Below, in pieces: positions 8,867 through 17,366 of a stretch of DNA of 64,000 nt (position 1 is the first letter of the stretch; each line of letters starts with the position of its first letter). A program made the translations under genes and the position numbers. The notes beneath the pieces are model-generated. The model ran no database searches. It had not been told where the DNA came from and was given only the letters and a program-made list of their open reading frames with translations. Source of the stretch: Lentzea albida (GTDB lineage Bacteria > Actinomycetota > Actinomycetes > Mycobacteriales > Pseudonocardiaceae); assembly GCF_900111005.1 (NCBI RefSeq), contig NZ_FOFV01000007.1:124001-188000 (forward strand). Direction: 5' to 3'.

Positions 8867-9775
8867 ATGTCCGCCGCTCCTCACGACGTGCCCGCGCTCC
8901 CCAGGATGCAGTCCGGCGGCAGCCCCCAGCACCTGCTCCTCACCCTGATCGGCGACTACTGGTACGGCCAGCAGGCACCGCTGCCCTCCGCCGCGCTCGT
9001 GGAGCTGCTCGGCGAGTTCGGCATCACGGAGATCAGCGCGCGGGCCGCGTTGAGCAGGCTGTCCCGCCGCGGGCTGCTGGAGCTGTCGCGGGCGGGCCGC
9101 CACACCTCGTACGCGCTGAGCCCGCGTGCCGCGCAGGTCCTGGAGGACGGCCTGCGGCAGATCGTCGCGTTCGGCGCCACCGAGGAGGCGTGGACGGGGT
9201 TGTGGACGATCGCGGTCTTCTCGGTGCCCGAGGAGCAGCGCGACCTGCGCCACGCCCTGCGCTCGCGGCTGGCGTGGCTCGGGTTCGAGTCCCTGTTCGA
9301 CGGCGTCTGGGTCTCCCCGCACGACCGGGTCGCCGCGATCACGGACGTGCTGTCCGAGCTCGGCATCGACTCCGCCACGGTGCTGCGCGCGGAGGTCGCC
9401 GACGGCAGTCCCCTCGGCGGTCACCCCATCACCGCCTGGGACCTCGACGAACTGCACGACAGGTACGCCGCCCTGATCGACGAGTACTCCGCCGTGCGCC
9501 GCAGGCTGGCCGGGGGACGGATCGGCACGGCCGAGGCCCTCGTCGTGCGCACCGCGCTCATGGACGCCTGGCGCCGGTTCCCCGGCCTCGACCCGGAACT
9601 GCCGATGTCCCTGCTGCCCCAGCCGTGGCCGCGGGCACGAGCCCGGGCGTTGTTCAGGGAGCTGTACGACGAACTGGCGCTGCTGGCCGAGCAGCGCGTG
9701 AAGCAGGTCGTCGGCCGGTACGACGAGGACGTGGCGGCCCTGGTGCGCGGACACGGCAGCGACTACGCGGGCTGA
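8867..9775 (+). CDS. PaaX-type transcriptional regulator (copy 2)
   Basis: A 302-residue paralogue of the preceding PaaX-like protein, with the same winged-helix block (LLGEFGITEISARAALSRLSRRG) and central block (SVPEEQRDLRHALRSRLAWLGF). The two copies probably arose by duplication. The ATG is preceded by TAGAGT at 8855-8860 and an immediate GGGAG, so it may be read leaderless or from a very short leader. The 222 bp between the copies are notably AT-richer than the surroundings. Its stop overlaps the convergent capA-like gene by 13 bp. It may control the ABC importer at 10.9-13.5 kb, since a GTGTCAA motif upstream of this gene (8745-8751) recurs as a perfect inverted repeat at the importer promoter. 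Confidence 0.87.
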   Translation: MSAAPHDVPALPRMQSGGSPQHLLLTLIGDYWYGQQAPLPSAALVELLGEFGITEISARAALSRLSRRGLLELSRAGRHTSYALSPRAAQVLEDGLRQIVAFGATEEAWTGLWTIAVFSVPEEQRDLRHALRSRLAWLGFESLFDGVWVSPHDRVAAITDVLSELGIDSATVLRAEVADGSPLGGHPITAWDLDELHDRYAALIDEYSAVRRRLAGGRIGTAEALVVRTALMDAWRRFPGLDPELPMSLLPQPWPRARARALFRELYDELALLAEQRVKQVVGRYDEDVAALVRGHGSDYAG

Positions 9776-10911
9776 GCGGGGCGGACGCCCGGCAGCACGA
9801 CCTCGTCGCCGTCCCAGGCGAACTCCGTTGCCAGCCCGGCCTTCTCGCCGATCGCCCGCACGTAGTCGGCGACCTCCCCGCCACCGTCCGAACGCGACAC
9901 CGGCACCGGCCGCCCGGCGTCGTCGATCCGGCACGGGAGGAACCCGGCCGCCACGATCCCGTCGCGGTCGAAGCGGCAGACGGCGACGACCGTGTTCCTG
10001 CTCTCCGGGTGGAACGGGTAGAACGGCATGTCCGGGTCCGGCGCGAACCCGTACAGCTCGACCCGCCTGCGCGCCCAGCCGGCGCGTTCGGCGCTGTCGT
10101 TGCCGATCGGGGAGAGCGCGTGGGTGACGGTGACGAAGTTGCCGAGCCCGTGGAAGATCGGACGTCCGCGGTGGACCTCGATGCCGCGCATGATGTGCGC
10201 GTGGTGGCCGAACACGGCGTGCGCGCCCGCGTCGATCGCGGCCCGCGCGACCGGTCGTTCGTACATCGCCAGCACGGCGGGTGTGTGCCCGACGCCCTTG
10301 TGCATGGACACGGTGACAACGTCCACTTCGGACGCCAGCGCGCGGATGTCGTCCTCCATCGCGGCCAGGGTCACCGGGTCGGCGAAGGTGTAGACGCTCG
10401 GCGGACCGCCCGGAGTCGCGTGGTCCAGTTCGTAGTGCGTGAGCACCCGGACGTAGGCGCAGCCGGCCTTGCGGGAGGTGGCCCAGGACTCGCGGGGACC
10501 GACGAGGTTGTAGCTGAGCACGCCGATCCGCACGCCGCCGCGGTCGAGCACCACCGGGCGCCGCGCCGAACCGAGGTCCGGTCCCGCTCCCGCCGTGGCG
10601 AGCCCGGCGGCACGCGCGTGGGCGATCGTGTCCGCGACGCCGGTCTCGCCGGCGTCGTAGACGTGGTTGCCCGCGAGGGTCACGACGTGGAAGCCCGCGT
10701 CCGCCAGCGCGGCCAGCCCGGCGGGGTCGGCCGGTGGCGCCGGGACGTCCGTGCTCACCTGGACGTCCGTCGTGCTGTGCGGGACCTCGACGTGCCCGAT
10801 CACCAGGTCGCCCTCCGCGAGGGCCTTCCGCGCGGGGACGAGGAAGGACGCCGGGTCCGGTTCGTCGAGCACGAGGTCCCCGACGGACAGCACGGTCACC
10901 ACGTCAGACAC
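9763..10911 (-). CDS. CapA-family (PGA_cap) metallophosphoesterase-like protein
   Basis: A 382-residue protein of the CapA/PgsA family, related to calcineurin-like phosphoesterases and first known from poly-gamma-glutamate capsule synthesis. Metal-site motifs are seen at the N-terminus (SVGDLVLDEP), GNHVYD, SMHKG, and GHHAHIMRG. No signal peptide or anchor helix is visible, so it looks cytoplasmic, unlike membrane-bound PgsA. The GTG at 10911 overlaps the ABC ATPase stop by 8 bp (GTGTCTGA) and has a GGAGG ribosome site, so it is the last gene of the importer operon. No capsule synthase genes are nearby. Its link with amino-acid uptake may mean a role in processing an imported phosphorylated or peptide ligand, but that is only inference. 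Confidence 0.8.
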   Translation of the reverse strand: MSDVVTVLSVGDLVLDEPDPASFLVPARKALAEGDLVIGHVEVPHSTTDVQVSTDVPAPPADPAGLAALADAGFHVVTLAGNHVYDAGETGVADTIAHARAAGLATAGAGPDLGSARRPVVLDRGGVRIGVLSYNLVGPRESWATSRKAGCAYVRVLTHYELDHATPGGPPSVYTFADPVTLAAMEDDIRALASEVDVVTVSMHKGVGHTPAVLAMYERPVARAAIDAGAHAVFGHHAHIMRGIEVHRGRPIFHGLGNFVTVTHALSPIGNDSAERAGWARRRVELYGFAPDPDMPFYPFHPESRNTVVAVCRFDRDGIVAAGFLPCRIDDAGRPVPVSRSDGGGEVADYVRAIGEKAGLATEFAWDGDEVVLPGVRPAQPA

Positions 10912-11710
10912 GGGCCCCCTCCTCCCGCGCGGAACCGCGCTGCTGGGTGTAGCGGGACAGGAACGCGCGCAGGCGGTCCGACCTGCCGTCACCGAGCACG
11001 TCCGCGACGGGGCCCTGCTCGACGACGCGGCCGCGGTCCATGAAGACGAAGCGGTCGGCGACCTCCAGGGCGAAGGCGATCTCGTGCGTGACGATGATCA
11101 TCGTCAGCCCGGCGGCCGCGAGGTCCCTGATCACGGTCAGCACCTCGTCGACCAGTTCGGGGTCGAGGGCGCTGGTCGGCTCGTCGAGCAGCATGATCCG
11201 CGGCCGGGTGGCGAGCGCCCTGGCGATCGCCACCCGCTGCTGCTGCCCGCCGGAGAGCTGCCGCGAGTAGGCGTCGGCCTTGTCCGCCAGCCCGACCTTG
11301 GCGAGCAGTTCCACCGCCCGCTCGTGGGCCTGGGCGCGGTCCCGTCCGTGCACCCGCACCTGGGCTTCGGTGATGTTGCGCGTCACCGTCCAGTGCGGGA
11401 AGAGCTGGAACTGCTGGAAGACCATGCCCATGCGGCGCCGCTGTTCCGCCACCCGGCGCGGGGGCAACGGCCGCACCCGGTCGCCGGCGTGCTCGTGACC
11501 CAGCAACTCGCCGTCGAGGTACATGGCGCCGCTGTCGATCGGTTCGAGCTGGTGCACGCACCGCACGAGGGTGGACTTGCCCGAGCCGGACGGTCCGATC
11601 ACGGCGACCACCTCGCCCTGCGCCACGTCCAGGCTGACCCCGTCGAGCGCGGCGTGCTCGCCGAAGCTGCGCCGGATGTTCCGGACGCTCAGCACGGGAA
11701 CCCCGGTCAT
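10904..11710 (-). CDS. Polar amino acid ABC transporter ATP-binding protein
   Basis: A 268-residue ATPase of the GlnQ/HisP class that powers uptake by the neighbouring permease and binding protein. Walker A is GPSGSGKS (about residues 37-44), the Q-loop lies in FQQFQLFPH, the signature is LSGGQQQR, Walker B is IMLLDEPTSALDP, and the H-loop is THEI. The ATG at 11710 overlaps the permease stop by 4 bp (ATGA). The gene order binding protein, permease, ATPase, capA-like is compact, with all junctions overlapping. Confidence 0.93.
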   Translation of the reverse strand: MTGVPVLSVRNIRRSFGEHAALDGVSLDVAQGEVVAVIGPSGSGKSTLVRCVHQLEPIDSGAMYLDGELLGHEHAGDRVRPLPPRRVAEQRRRMGMVFQQFQLFPHWTVTRNITEAQVRVHGRDRAQAHERAVELLAKVGLADKADAYSRQLSGGQQQRVAIARALATRPRIMLLDEPTSALDPELVDEVLTVIRDLAAAGLTMIIVTHEIAFALEVADRFVFMDRGRVVEQGPVADVLGDGRSDRLRAFLSRYTQQRGSAREEGARV

Positions 11711-12591
11711 GCGAGCCACTCCCCCCGCGTGGACCGCTGCCCGCGGCCGAACCGGCGCTCGAGGCGCTGCTGCAGGAACGACAGGGCGGTGACGACGACC
11801 AGGTACCAGAAGCACGCCACGATCAGCATCGGCACGATCTGGTAGGTCTGGTTGTAGACGGTCTGCACCGCGTGCAGCAGATCGGTCATGGCGATGACGC
11901 TCACCAGCGACGTCCCCTTCAGCAGTGAGATGAACTGGCTGCCGCTCGGCGGGATGATCACCCGCATCGCCTGCGGCAGGACGACGCGCAGGAACGTCTG
12001 CCCGCCGGTGAAACCCATGGCCATCGCCGCGTCCCGCTGGCCGGGGTCCACCGAGAGGATGCCCGCGCGGACGATCTCCGCCATGTACGCGGCCTCGTGC
12101 AGCGTGAGGCCGATCAACGCCGCCGTCAGCGGCGTGATCAGGTCGTTCGTCGACCACGAGCCGAAGGTCGGCCCGAACGGCACGCCGATCGACAGTCGCG
12201 GCAGCAGGTAGGCGAGGTTGAACCAGAACAGCAGCTGCACCAGCGGCGGGATGCCGCGGAACAGTCCGATGTAGAGGGTGCAGACCCACCGCACCGGGCC
12301 GAAGTCCGCGAGCTGCCCGAGGGCGAGCAGCACCCCGAGCACCGAGCCCGCGAGCATCGCGACCACCGTGAGCAGCACGGAGGTGCCGAGGCCCGCCAGC
12401 ACGTTCGGGTCGAACAGGTACTCGGCCACGACGGGCCACTCGAACCGCGGGTTGTGCGTGACGAACCAGGCGACCTGGGCGAGGCCGACGGCGATGAGCG
12501 CGCCCAGCAGCCAGCGCCACGGCCTCGGCCGGGGGCGGGCGGTGGCGACGTCCACGTGCCCGAGGTCGTGCGGAGTGGCGGTCGTCGTCAT
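11707..12591 (-). CDS. Polar amino acid ABC transporter permease
   Basis: A 294-residue membrane protein of the HisM/GlnP class. After a cytoplasmic Pro/Arg-rich N-terminus there are about five membrane helices, plus the type I importer EAA loop (EIVRAGILSVDPGQRDAAMAMG...), which docks on the ATPase. It probably works as a homodimer because only one permease gene exists. The ATG at 12591 shares one base with the binding-protein stop (TGATG), which suggests coupled translation. Confidence 0.92.
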   Translation of the reverse strand: MTTTATPHDLGHVDVATARPRPRPWRWLLGALIAVGLAQVAWFVTHNPRFEWPVVAEYLFDPNVLAGLGTSVLLTVVAMLAGSVLGVLLALGQLADFGPVRWVCTLYIGLFRGIPPLVQLLFWFNLAYLLPRLSIGVPFGPTFGSWSTNDLITPLTAALIGLTLHEAAYMAEIVRAGILSVDPGQRDAAMAMGFTGGQTFLRVVLPQAMRVIIPPSGSQFISLLKGTSLVSVIAMTDLLHAVQTVYNQTYQIVPMLIVACFWYLVVVTALSFLQQRLERRFGRGQRSTRGEWLA

Positions 12592-13490
12592 CAGCCGGCC
12601 GCCGTGTTGATCTCGGGCTTCGCGACCTTCACGTTCTCCAGCCCGTACTGCTTCATGATCCGGTCGTACTCGCCGTTCGCGAACAGCTCCTGGAACGCCT
12701 TGTGCACCACCGGGCCGAGGCCGCTCGACTTGGGCAGCAGCATGGCCAGTTTGTCGACGCCCGCGCCCTGTTCGTCGGTCTGCGTCACGTAGGTGAAGTC
12801 GTCCTTCGCGGCCGCGAGCGCGTCGATCGCCGCGCTCTCGGTCATCCCCGCGGCGTCGGCCCGGCCGGACTTGGCGGCCAGGATGGTGCCGTTGGTGTCG
12901 GCCAGGCCGATGAACTCCACCGGCGGCTTGCTCTTCTTCACGCACCAGTCGGTCAGCCTGACGATCTGGTCCTGCACGATGCTGCCCGACACGGCGGCGA
13001 CCTTCTTGCCGCACAGGTCGTCACTGGCCTCCACCCCGGACGACCCCGACTTCGGGATCAGGTAGGCGGTCCTCGTGACCATCCAGACGACGGCGTCGAA
13101 CTGCTTCTCGCGTTCCGCCGTGTCCTTGACCGGCCCGTTGAACGCGTCGTAGCGGCCGGACAGCATGCCCGACAGCGCGGCGGGCAGTCCCGGCACGACG
13201 GTCATCTCCGTGCGCACGCCCAGCACCTTGCCGAGGGCCTGCTGGAGGTCGTGGTCGAGCCCGGTGACCGTCGTGCCGTCCTTGCCGACGATCCGGTAGG
13301 GCGGGTGCGAGTCACCCGCGAAGCGGATCACGCCCGAATCCTTGAACTGCTGGGGAAGCGCGTCGTGGTGCGCGGCCCCGTCGTCTCCGGCAGGGCTCTG
13401 GGCACCGCCGGACGCCCCGCCGCCACATCCCGTGGCGGCGACGAGCACCGCGGCCAGCAGCGCGACAAGAGATCTACGAGACTTGAGCAT
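12591..13490 (-). CDS. Amino-acid ABC transporter substrate-binding lipoprotein
   Basis: A 299-residue family 3 solute-binding protein. The signal peptide ends in a lipobox (AATGC, Cys at about 22), so it is anchored outside the membrane. The mature part begins with a Gly/Ser/Ala-rich linker and contains the usual opening VIRFAGDSHPPYRIV and the GRYDAFNG and KSGRADAAGM segments of the two lobes. It is the first gene of the importer operon. A perfect inverted repeat of TTGACAC/GTGTCAA lies 60-80 bp upstream and probably controls it. The ligand is unknown; neighbouring acyl-CoA and PaaX genes hint at an amino or aromatic acid. Confidence 0.9.
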   Translation of the reverse strand: MLKSRRSLVALLAAVLVAATGCGGGASGGAQSPAGDDGAAHHDALPQQFKDSGVIRFAGDSHPPYRIVGKDGTTVTGLDHDLQQALGKVLGVRTEMTVVPGLPAALSGMLSGRYDAFNGPVKDTAEREKQFDAVVWMVTRTAYLIPKSGSSGVEASDDLCGKKVAAVSGSIVQDQIVRLTDWCVKKSKPPVEFIGLADTNGTILAAKSGRADAAGMTESAAIDALAAAKDDFTYVTQTDEQGAGVDKLAMLLPKSSGLGPVVHKAFQELFANGEYDRIMKQYGLENVKVAKPEINTAAG

Positions 13491-13552
13491 CGGTGCTCCC
13501 GTCGTCGATACAACATCATCCGCTTTACGGACGTGGGCAATAGTGTCTTACT

Positions 13553-13572
13553 TTGACACCTGGTCGTGTCAA
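13553..13572. promoter_or_regulatory. Inverted repeat operator TTGACAC-N6-GTGTCAA
   Basis: Two perfect 7-bp arms are separated by CTGGTC. A further GTGTC at 13543-13547 pairs with the left arm, giving three half-sites over 30 bp. It lies upstream of the ABC importer operon (start 13490), within the AT-richer promoter region. The binding protein is unknown; the two PaaX-like proteins nearby are the first candidates. Confidence 0.5.
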
Positions 13573-13598
13573 GGTCGTGGTGCGCCGGTCGTTCTTCG

Positions 13599-14951
13599 TC
13601 AGCCCGCGTACTGCCGGTTGAACCGGGGCGGGCCGTACTCGACGTACCGGCCGTCGCCCGCGAGCGCGTTCATCGCTCGCGGCGAGACATCGGGCCAGCG
13701 GCCCGTCCGGAGGCGGTGCCACATCTTCTCGATCGCGGCCACCTGCTCCCCCACGGTGAAGGTGCAGTGCCCGGCCGTGCGCACGTATGTCTGCCGCACG
13801 AGCGGGCCGTTGCCCGCGCGGCGGGCCAGTTCCCCGTAGGACTGCTGCTGCGCCACGGTCGAGATCTGGTCACCCGTGCCGTTGACGGTGAGGACGGGAA
13901 CGCGCACGTCACCCGTGAACACGAGGCCCTGGGCGAAGGCCCGCACGGCGGCCGGGTCGGCGGCGACGCGCGGAGCGCCGGCCAGCCGCCTCAGGTCGGC
14001 GCCGAGGTCCAAGCCGGCTTCGGCGTACAGCCGCACGACGGCGAGCCGGTGGGCCGGTTCGGCCGACAGGAACTGGCGGCCGTAGTCGACGCCGGTGTTC
14101 CAGGACGGGTTGCCGCCGGTCACCTGCTCGATCGCGCGCCTGCTGCTCATCGCCTGCCCGATGTACGGCAACGGCCCACCGGCCAACGCGAGGTACATTC
14201 CGTTCTGCAGGCCCGCCGCGTCCCACGACCGCGGCACCGGTGTCGTGCCACCGTCGGCCGCGAGCCCCCAGGCCGGGAGCTGGCCGATCGCGGCCGCGAG
14301 TGCGATGCGCGCCCGTCCCTCCCGGGTGGACTGCGCGGCCGCCAGTGCCGAGATCCACTGCTGCTGCGCCCCCGGCACGTCGGCGGGGATCCCCGTGACC
14401 GGCAACGCGGTGTCGCGGAACAGCAACATCTTCAGCGTGAACACGGTGTCGAGCTTCTGGTTCCACTGCCCCACCGAGCCGCCCAGCCCGCCGCACATCG
14501 GCACGGCGGCGTCGAACCGTCCGGGGTGGACCTGCGCCGCCCCGGCGGCCACGAACCCGCCCATCGAGCGACCTTCGGCGATCGCCCACCGCGCCGGGCC
14601 GAACGCCGCCTCGAAGCGGTCGAGCGCGGCGGCCTGGTTGTCGACGGCCCCGGCGATCCGCCACCCGGTGACCGTCCTGGTCGTGCCGCCGACGGCGTAG
14701 CCGCGCCCGACGAGACCCGCTGTGAGCGGGGAGGTCAGCCCGCCCGCGGCGAAGTCCATGTCGACCAGGACCACACCGTTCCACGCGGACGGCTTCACGA
14801 ACTGGTACGGGGTGCCGTCGGACAGCAGTCCGGCCGTGCAGATCGCGCTTCCGAGGCACGGCTCGGCCGGCGCCGCCTTCACGGCCGGCGCACCCGCCAC
14901 CAGGACCACCGCAGCGGCCACCACGGCACCGAGGTCGCGCACTGCGGACAT
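13599..14951 (-). CDS. Secreted alpha/beta hydrolase
   Basis: A 450-residue exported protein. I chose the ATG at 14951, preceded by GGAGG; it opens a signal peptide (GAVVAAAVVLVAGAPAVKAAP). The nucleophile elbow is G-R-S-M-G-G in AEGRSMGGFVAAG, and the C-terminal LTVNGTGDQIST and RTAGHCTF segments can supply the acid and the His of the triad. It resembles large secreted actinomycete hydrolases with esterase, lipase or peptidase annotation; the substrate is unknown. Its stop is 109 bp from the start of the importer binding-protein gene on the same strand, but the operator between them argues for separate units. Confidence 0.82.
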   Translation of the reverse strand: MSAVRDLGAVVAAAVVLVAGAPAVKAAPAEPCLGSAICTAGLLSDGTPYQFVKPSAWNGVVLVDMDFAAGGLTSPLTAGLVGRGYAVGGTTRTVTGWRIAGAVDNQAAALDRFEAAFGPARWAIAEGRSMGGFVAAGAAQVHPGRFDAAVPMCGGLGGSVGQWNQKLDTVFTLKMLLFRDTALPVTGIPADVPGAQQQWISALAAAQSTREGRARIALAAAIGQLPAWGLAADGGTTPVPRSWDAAGLQNGMYLALAGGPLPYIGQAMSSRRAIEQVTGGNPSWNTGVDYGRQFLSAEPAHRLAVVRLYAEAGLDLGADLRRLAGAPRVAADPAAVRAFAQGLVFTGDVRVPVLTVNGTGDQISTVAQQQSYGELARRAGNGPLVRQTYVRTAGHCTFTVGEQVAAIEKMWHRLRTGRWPDVSPRAMNALAGDGRYVEYGPPRFNRQYAG

Positions 14952-15075
14952 TCGAGCCTCCAGGTGCCCTGCTGGGGTGCGGCGTGGCCGCCGCGGGTCA
15001 ATAGTGTGCTGCTCTCCCAACGTACGTCAATGATTATGTCTAACAACTTCGTTCGCGGGCCCGTCGAAGCGCCCC

Positions 15076-15858
15076 TCACGCGGCCAGGTCGAGCCACTCC
15101 CCCACCGGGAGCACGTGCGCGCGCTGTCCGGCGTGCTCGCGGAACTCCCCCTCCGGGTCGCCGACCTCGACGTAGCCAGGGATCTTGAACGGCTGCTCCG
15201 TCTCGTAGTGCATCGGCACGGCGTGGCGGGCCGCGAGGATCTTCGCCGCCGCCGCGGCCTGGAGCGGGTCCATCGCGGCCGCGACCGGGCTCGGCGGCTG
15301 GAGGTGAGGTGCGTCGACCACCGCGCCGTTGGCCGGGAGGAAGGCCGCGTCGAACGGGGCGAAGCGGCGGGCGACCAGCCACCACCAGCCGTGAAACATC
15401 GTGTCGCCGCCGTGGAAGACGCGCTGCCCTTCGGCCTCCAGCACCCAGTTCAGCTGCGGGTCGCCCAGACCGTCGACGGACGGGACGGCCGTGACGGTGA
15501 ACGGTCCGAACTCGTGGACGGACCAGGTGTCCACGACCTCGGCGCCCAGGTCGTGCTCCGCCAGTTCGCGCTCGCCCAGCAGCGTGGCCACGTTGTCGAC
15601 GTCGTCGCCGTGGCCGGGTGCCGGGCGGAGCAACGGCGCGCCCCGCGTCAGTGCACCCACCAGCGCGGTGGCGTCGGTGTGGTCGCGGTGCAGGTGGGTG
15701 ACGAGTGCCGCGTCGGCGCGCCCGCTCGCCTTCGCCAGACCGATGCCCGGCTGCCAGCCCGTGAAGAGCGGTGTCAGGTCCTGCACGTAGTCGATGAGCA
15801 GCCTCCTGCCGGCCGCCTCGACCTCGAGCCCCGCCCACCCCAGTCGTCGTACTCGCAC
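15076..15858 (-). CDS. Metallo-beta-lactamase-fold hydrolase (UlaG/RomA-like)
   Basis: A 260-residue cytoplasmic protein with the MBL zinc motif HLHRDHTDA. Further metal ligands are likely in FHGGDTMFHG and at VPMHYE. Members of this branch hydrolyse lactones, phosphodiesters or acyl-ethanolamides, and the target here is unknown. The GTG at 15858 follows GGGAG. It is divergent from a TetR gene across a 91-bp gap that carries a near-perfect inverted repeat, so it is probably the main gene controlled by that repressor. Confidence 0.85.
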   Translation of the reverse strand: MRVRRLGWAGLEVEAAGRRLLIDYVQDLTPLFTGWQPGIGLAKASGRADAALVTHLHRDHTDATALVGALTRGAPLLRPAPGHGDDVDNVATLLGERELAEHDLGAEVVDTWSVHEFGPFTVTAVPSVDGLGDPQLNWVLEAEGQRVFHGGDTMFHGWWWLVARRFAPFDAAFLPANGAVVDAPHLQPPSPVAAAMDPLQAAAAAKILAARHAVPMHYETEQPFKIPGYVEVGDPEGEFREHAGQRAHVLPVGEWLDLAA

Positions 15859-15894
15859 TTCGCGCTCCCTCGTCGTGATCTGCGCGGCGAACTT

Positions 15895-15938
15895 AGCGTA
15901 CGAGCGTTCTCCAAATCAATAGCGAACGTGCGTACGCT
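15895..15938. promoter_or_regulatory. Inverted repeat operator between MBL gene and tetR
   Basis: AGCGTACGAGCGTT (15895-15908) is answered by AACGTGCGTACGCT (15925-15938), which is its reverse complement at 12 of 14 positions. The repeat lies midway between the two divergent starts and is a good candidate for autoregulation and repression by the adjacent TetR protein. Confidence 0.6.
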
Positions 15939-15949
15939 ATTCTTGTGCC

Positions 15950-16552
15950 ATGTCGCCGCGCCGTTCCGCCGCCGAAGCACTGCTCACGCGTGCCCGGATC
16001 CTCGGCCGCGCCGCCGAGATCGCCTCCGCGGAGGGGCTGGAGGGCCTCACGATCGGCCGGCTCGCCGAGGAGCTCGAGATGAGCAAGTCCGGGGTGCACA
16101 AGCACTTCGGCACCAAGTCGGTGCTGCAGATCTCCACTGTGGACAAGGCGTTCGTCGACTTCTGGCGGCAGTTCGTGGAACCGGCACTCGGCGAACGGCC
16201 CGGCCTGCACCGGCTGCGGGTGTTGTGCGACAACTCCGTGCGCTACCTCGCCGAGCCGCTGCTGCCCGGCGGCTGCCTGCTGACGGCCGCGCTCAGCGAG
16301 TACGACGGCCGTCCCGGCGAGGTCCGCGACGCGGTGGTCGGGGCGTGGTCGCGCTGGCGGGATCAGCTGCGGGCCGACCTGGAGATAGCCGTGGAGCAGG
16401 GCGAGGTGCCGGAGGGCTTCGACGTCGAGCAGGCCCTGTTCGAGATCCTCGCCGCGGGCTTCGCGCTCAACGCGGCCATGCAGGTCGAGCACGACGAGGC
16501 CGCGGCCGGGCGCGCACGCCGTGCGATGGAGCGCGCACTGAACCAGAGCTGA
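15950..16552 (+). CDS. TetR-family transcriptional regulator
   Basis: A 200-residue one-component repressor with the TetR helix-turn-helix at about residues 15-62 (GLTIGRLAEELEMSKSGVHKHFGTKSVL) and a ligand-binding helical C-terminus with a TetR_C_6-like look. It is divergent from the metallo-beta-lactamase-fold gene and probably controls it through the inverted repeat at 15895-15938. The start is the ATG at 15950, just inside the operator region, so the leader is at most a few nucleotides. The inducer is unknown. Confidence 0.88.
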   Translation: MSPRRSAAEALLTRARILGRAAEIASAEGLEGLTIGRLAEELEMSKSGVHKHFGTKSVLQISTVDKAFVDFWRQFVEPALGERPGLHRLRVLCDNSVRYLAEPLLPGGCLLTAALSEYDGRPGEVRDAVVGAWSRWRDQLRADLEIAVEQGEVPEGFDVEQALFEILAAGFALNAAMQVEHDEAAAGRARRAMERALNQS

Positions 16553-16573
16553 TCCGCGCCGGCTTCGGCTGGC

Positions 16574-16847
16574 TGCAGTGCCCTGAGACGTTGTTGATTC
16601 GGGTGATGGGCGGGTGTCCGTCGAGCGCGGTGTGGGCGCGCCTGGCGGTGGCGGTCTCGTCGGGGTGGATCTCGGCGCAGGCGACGTAGGCGGCCGGGCG
16701 TCCGGCGGCGACACGCTCGATGACCAGGCGCCGTCCGTGCACGGTCAGCCGGGCTTTACGGTGGCACACGAAGACCTCCGTGTGCGATGCAGACCGAGCC
16801 TCCACCACGCGCCGGGCATCACGTCGACAACGTCCGTGATCACTACG
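16574..16847 (-). mobile_element. IS481-family deletion derivative with both terminal repeats
   Basis: A 274-bp scar lies between two convergent genes. Its ends are imperfect inverted repeats (16574-16598 against 16823-16847, about 16 of 25 bases match, including GACGTTGT). The minus strand, read from 16808, begins with an IS481 transposase N-terminus (SHRKARLTVHGRRLVIERV...PAAYVA). It then jumps directly to the transposase C-terminus (HTALDGHPPITRINNVSGH), so about 250 internal residues are deleted. The element cannot move by itself but could be mobilised in trans. The right end reaches into the marR stop codon. Confidence 0.7.
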
Positions 16848-17340
16848 GCTGGCGCGCGTCCTGGCCGTAGTCCGACGGACGGGTGCGGAGCTTGGCGGCG
16901 ATGCGCGCCAGCGCCTGCCGGTCTGCCTTGTTCAACGGGTCGAGCACGAGCTCCCGCACCGCGCGCACGTGCACGGGCGCCGTGGAGACGACGAGCTCAT
17001 GGCCGCTCTCGGTGAGCGCGGCGAGGGTGTAGCGGCCGTCCGCCGGGTCGGGCGACCGCGACACCCAGCCGCGCTGCTCCAGCCGTTTGACCACATTGGA
17101 CAGTCGCGACAACGACCCGTTCGTCAGGTACGCGAGCTCGCTCATGCGGATCACGCGGCCCGGCGCCTCGGAGATCTGGCTCAGCGTCATGTACTCGAAC
17201 AGCGTCAGCCCGGACACCTGGTGCACGGGCGCCTCCAGGCGGCCCGGCATCAGCAGCGCCAGCGAGATGAGGCCGGTCCACGCCTCCTTCTCGTCGGCGT
17301 CGAGCCAGCGCGGGGCGTCCTGGTCGGGTTCTGCGGCCAC
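16843..17340 (-). CDS. MarR-family transcriptional regulator
   Basis: A 165-residue winged-helix regulator (about residues 40-125: FEYMTLSQISEAPGRVIRMSELA, LSNVVKRLEQRGWVSR, DGRYTLAALTESG). It is divergent from a RidA gene across a 92-bp gap containing two copies of one near-palindrome, its likely operators. It starts at a GTG (17340). The TAG stop (16843-16845) lies inside the terminal repeat of the adjacent IS481 scar, so the last residues of the protein may have been altered by the insertion. Confidence 0.88.
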   Translation of the reverse strand: MAAEPDQDAPRWLDADEKEAWTGLISLALLMPGRLEAPVHQVSGLTLFEYMTLSQISEAPGRVIRMSELAYLTNGSLSRLSNVVKRLEQRGWVSRSPDPADGRYTLAALTESGHELVVSTAPVHVRAVRELVLDPLNKADRQALARIAAKLRTRPSDYGQDARQP

Positions 17341-17366
17341 CCGGACACCCTACCGGGGCTCATTTG

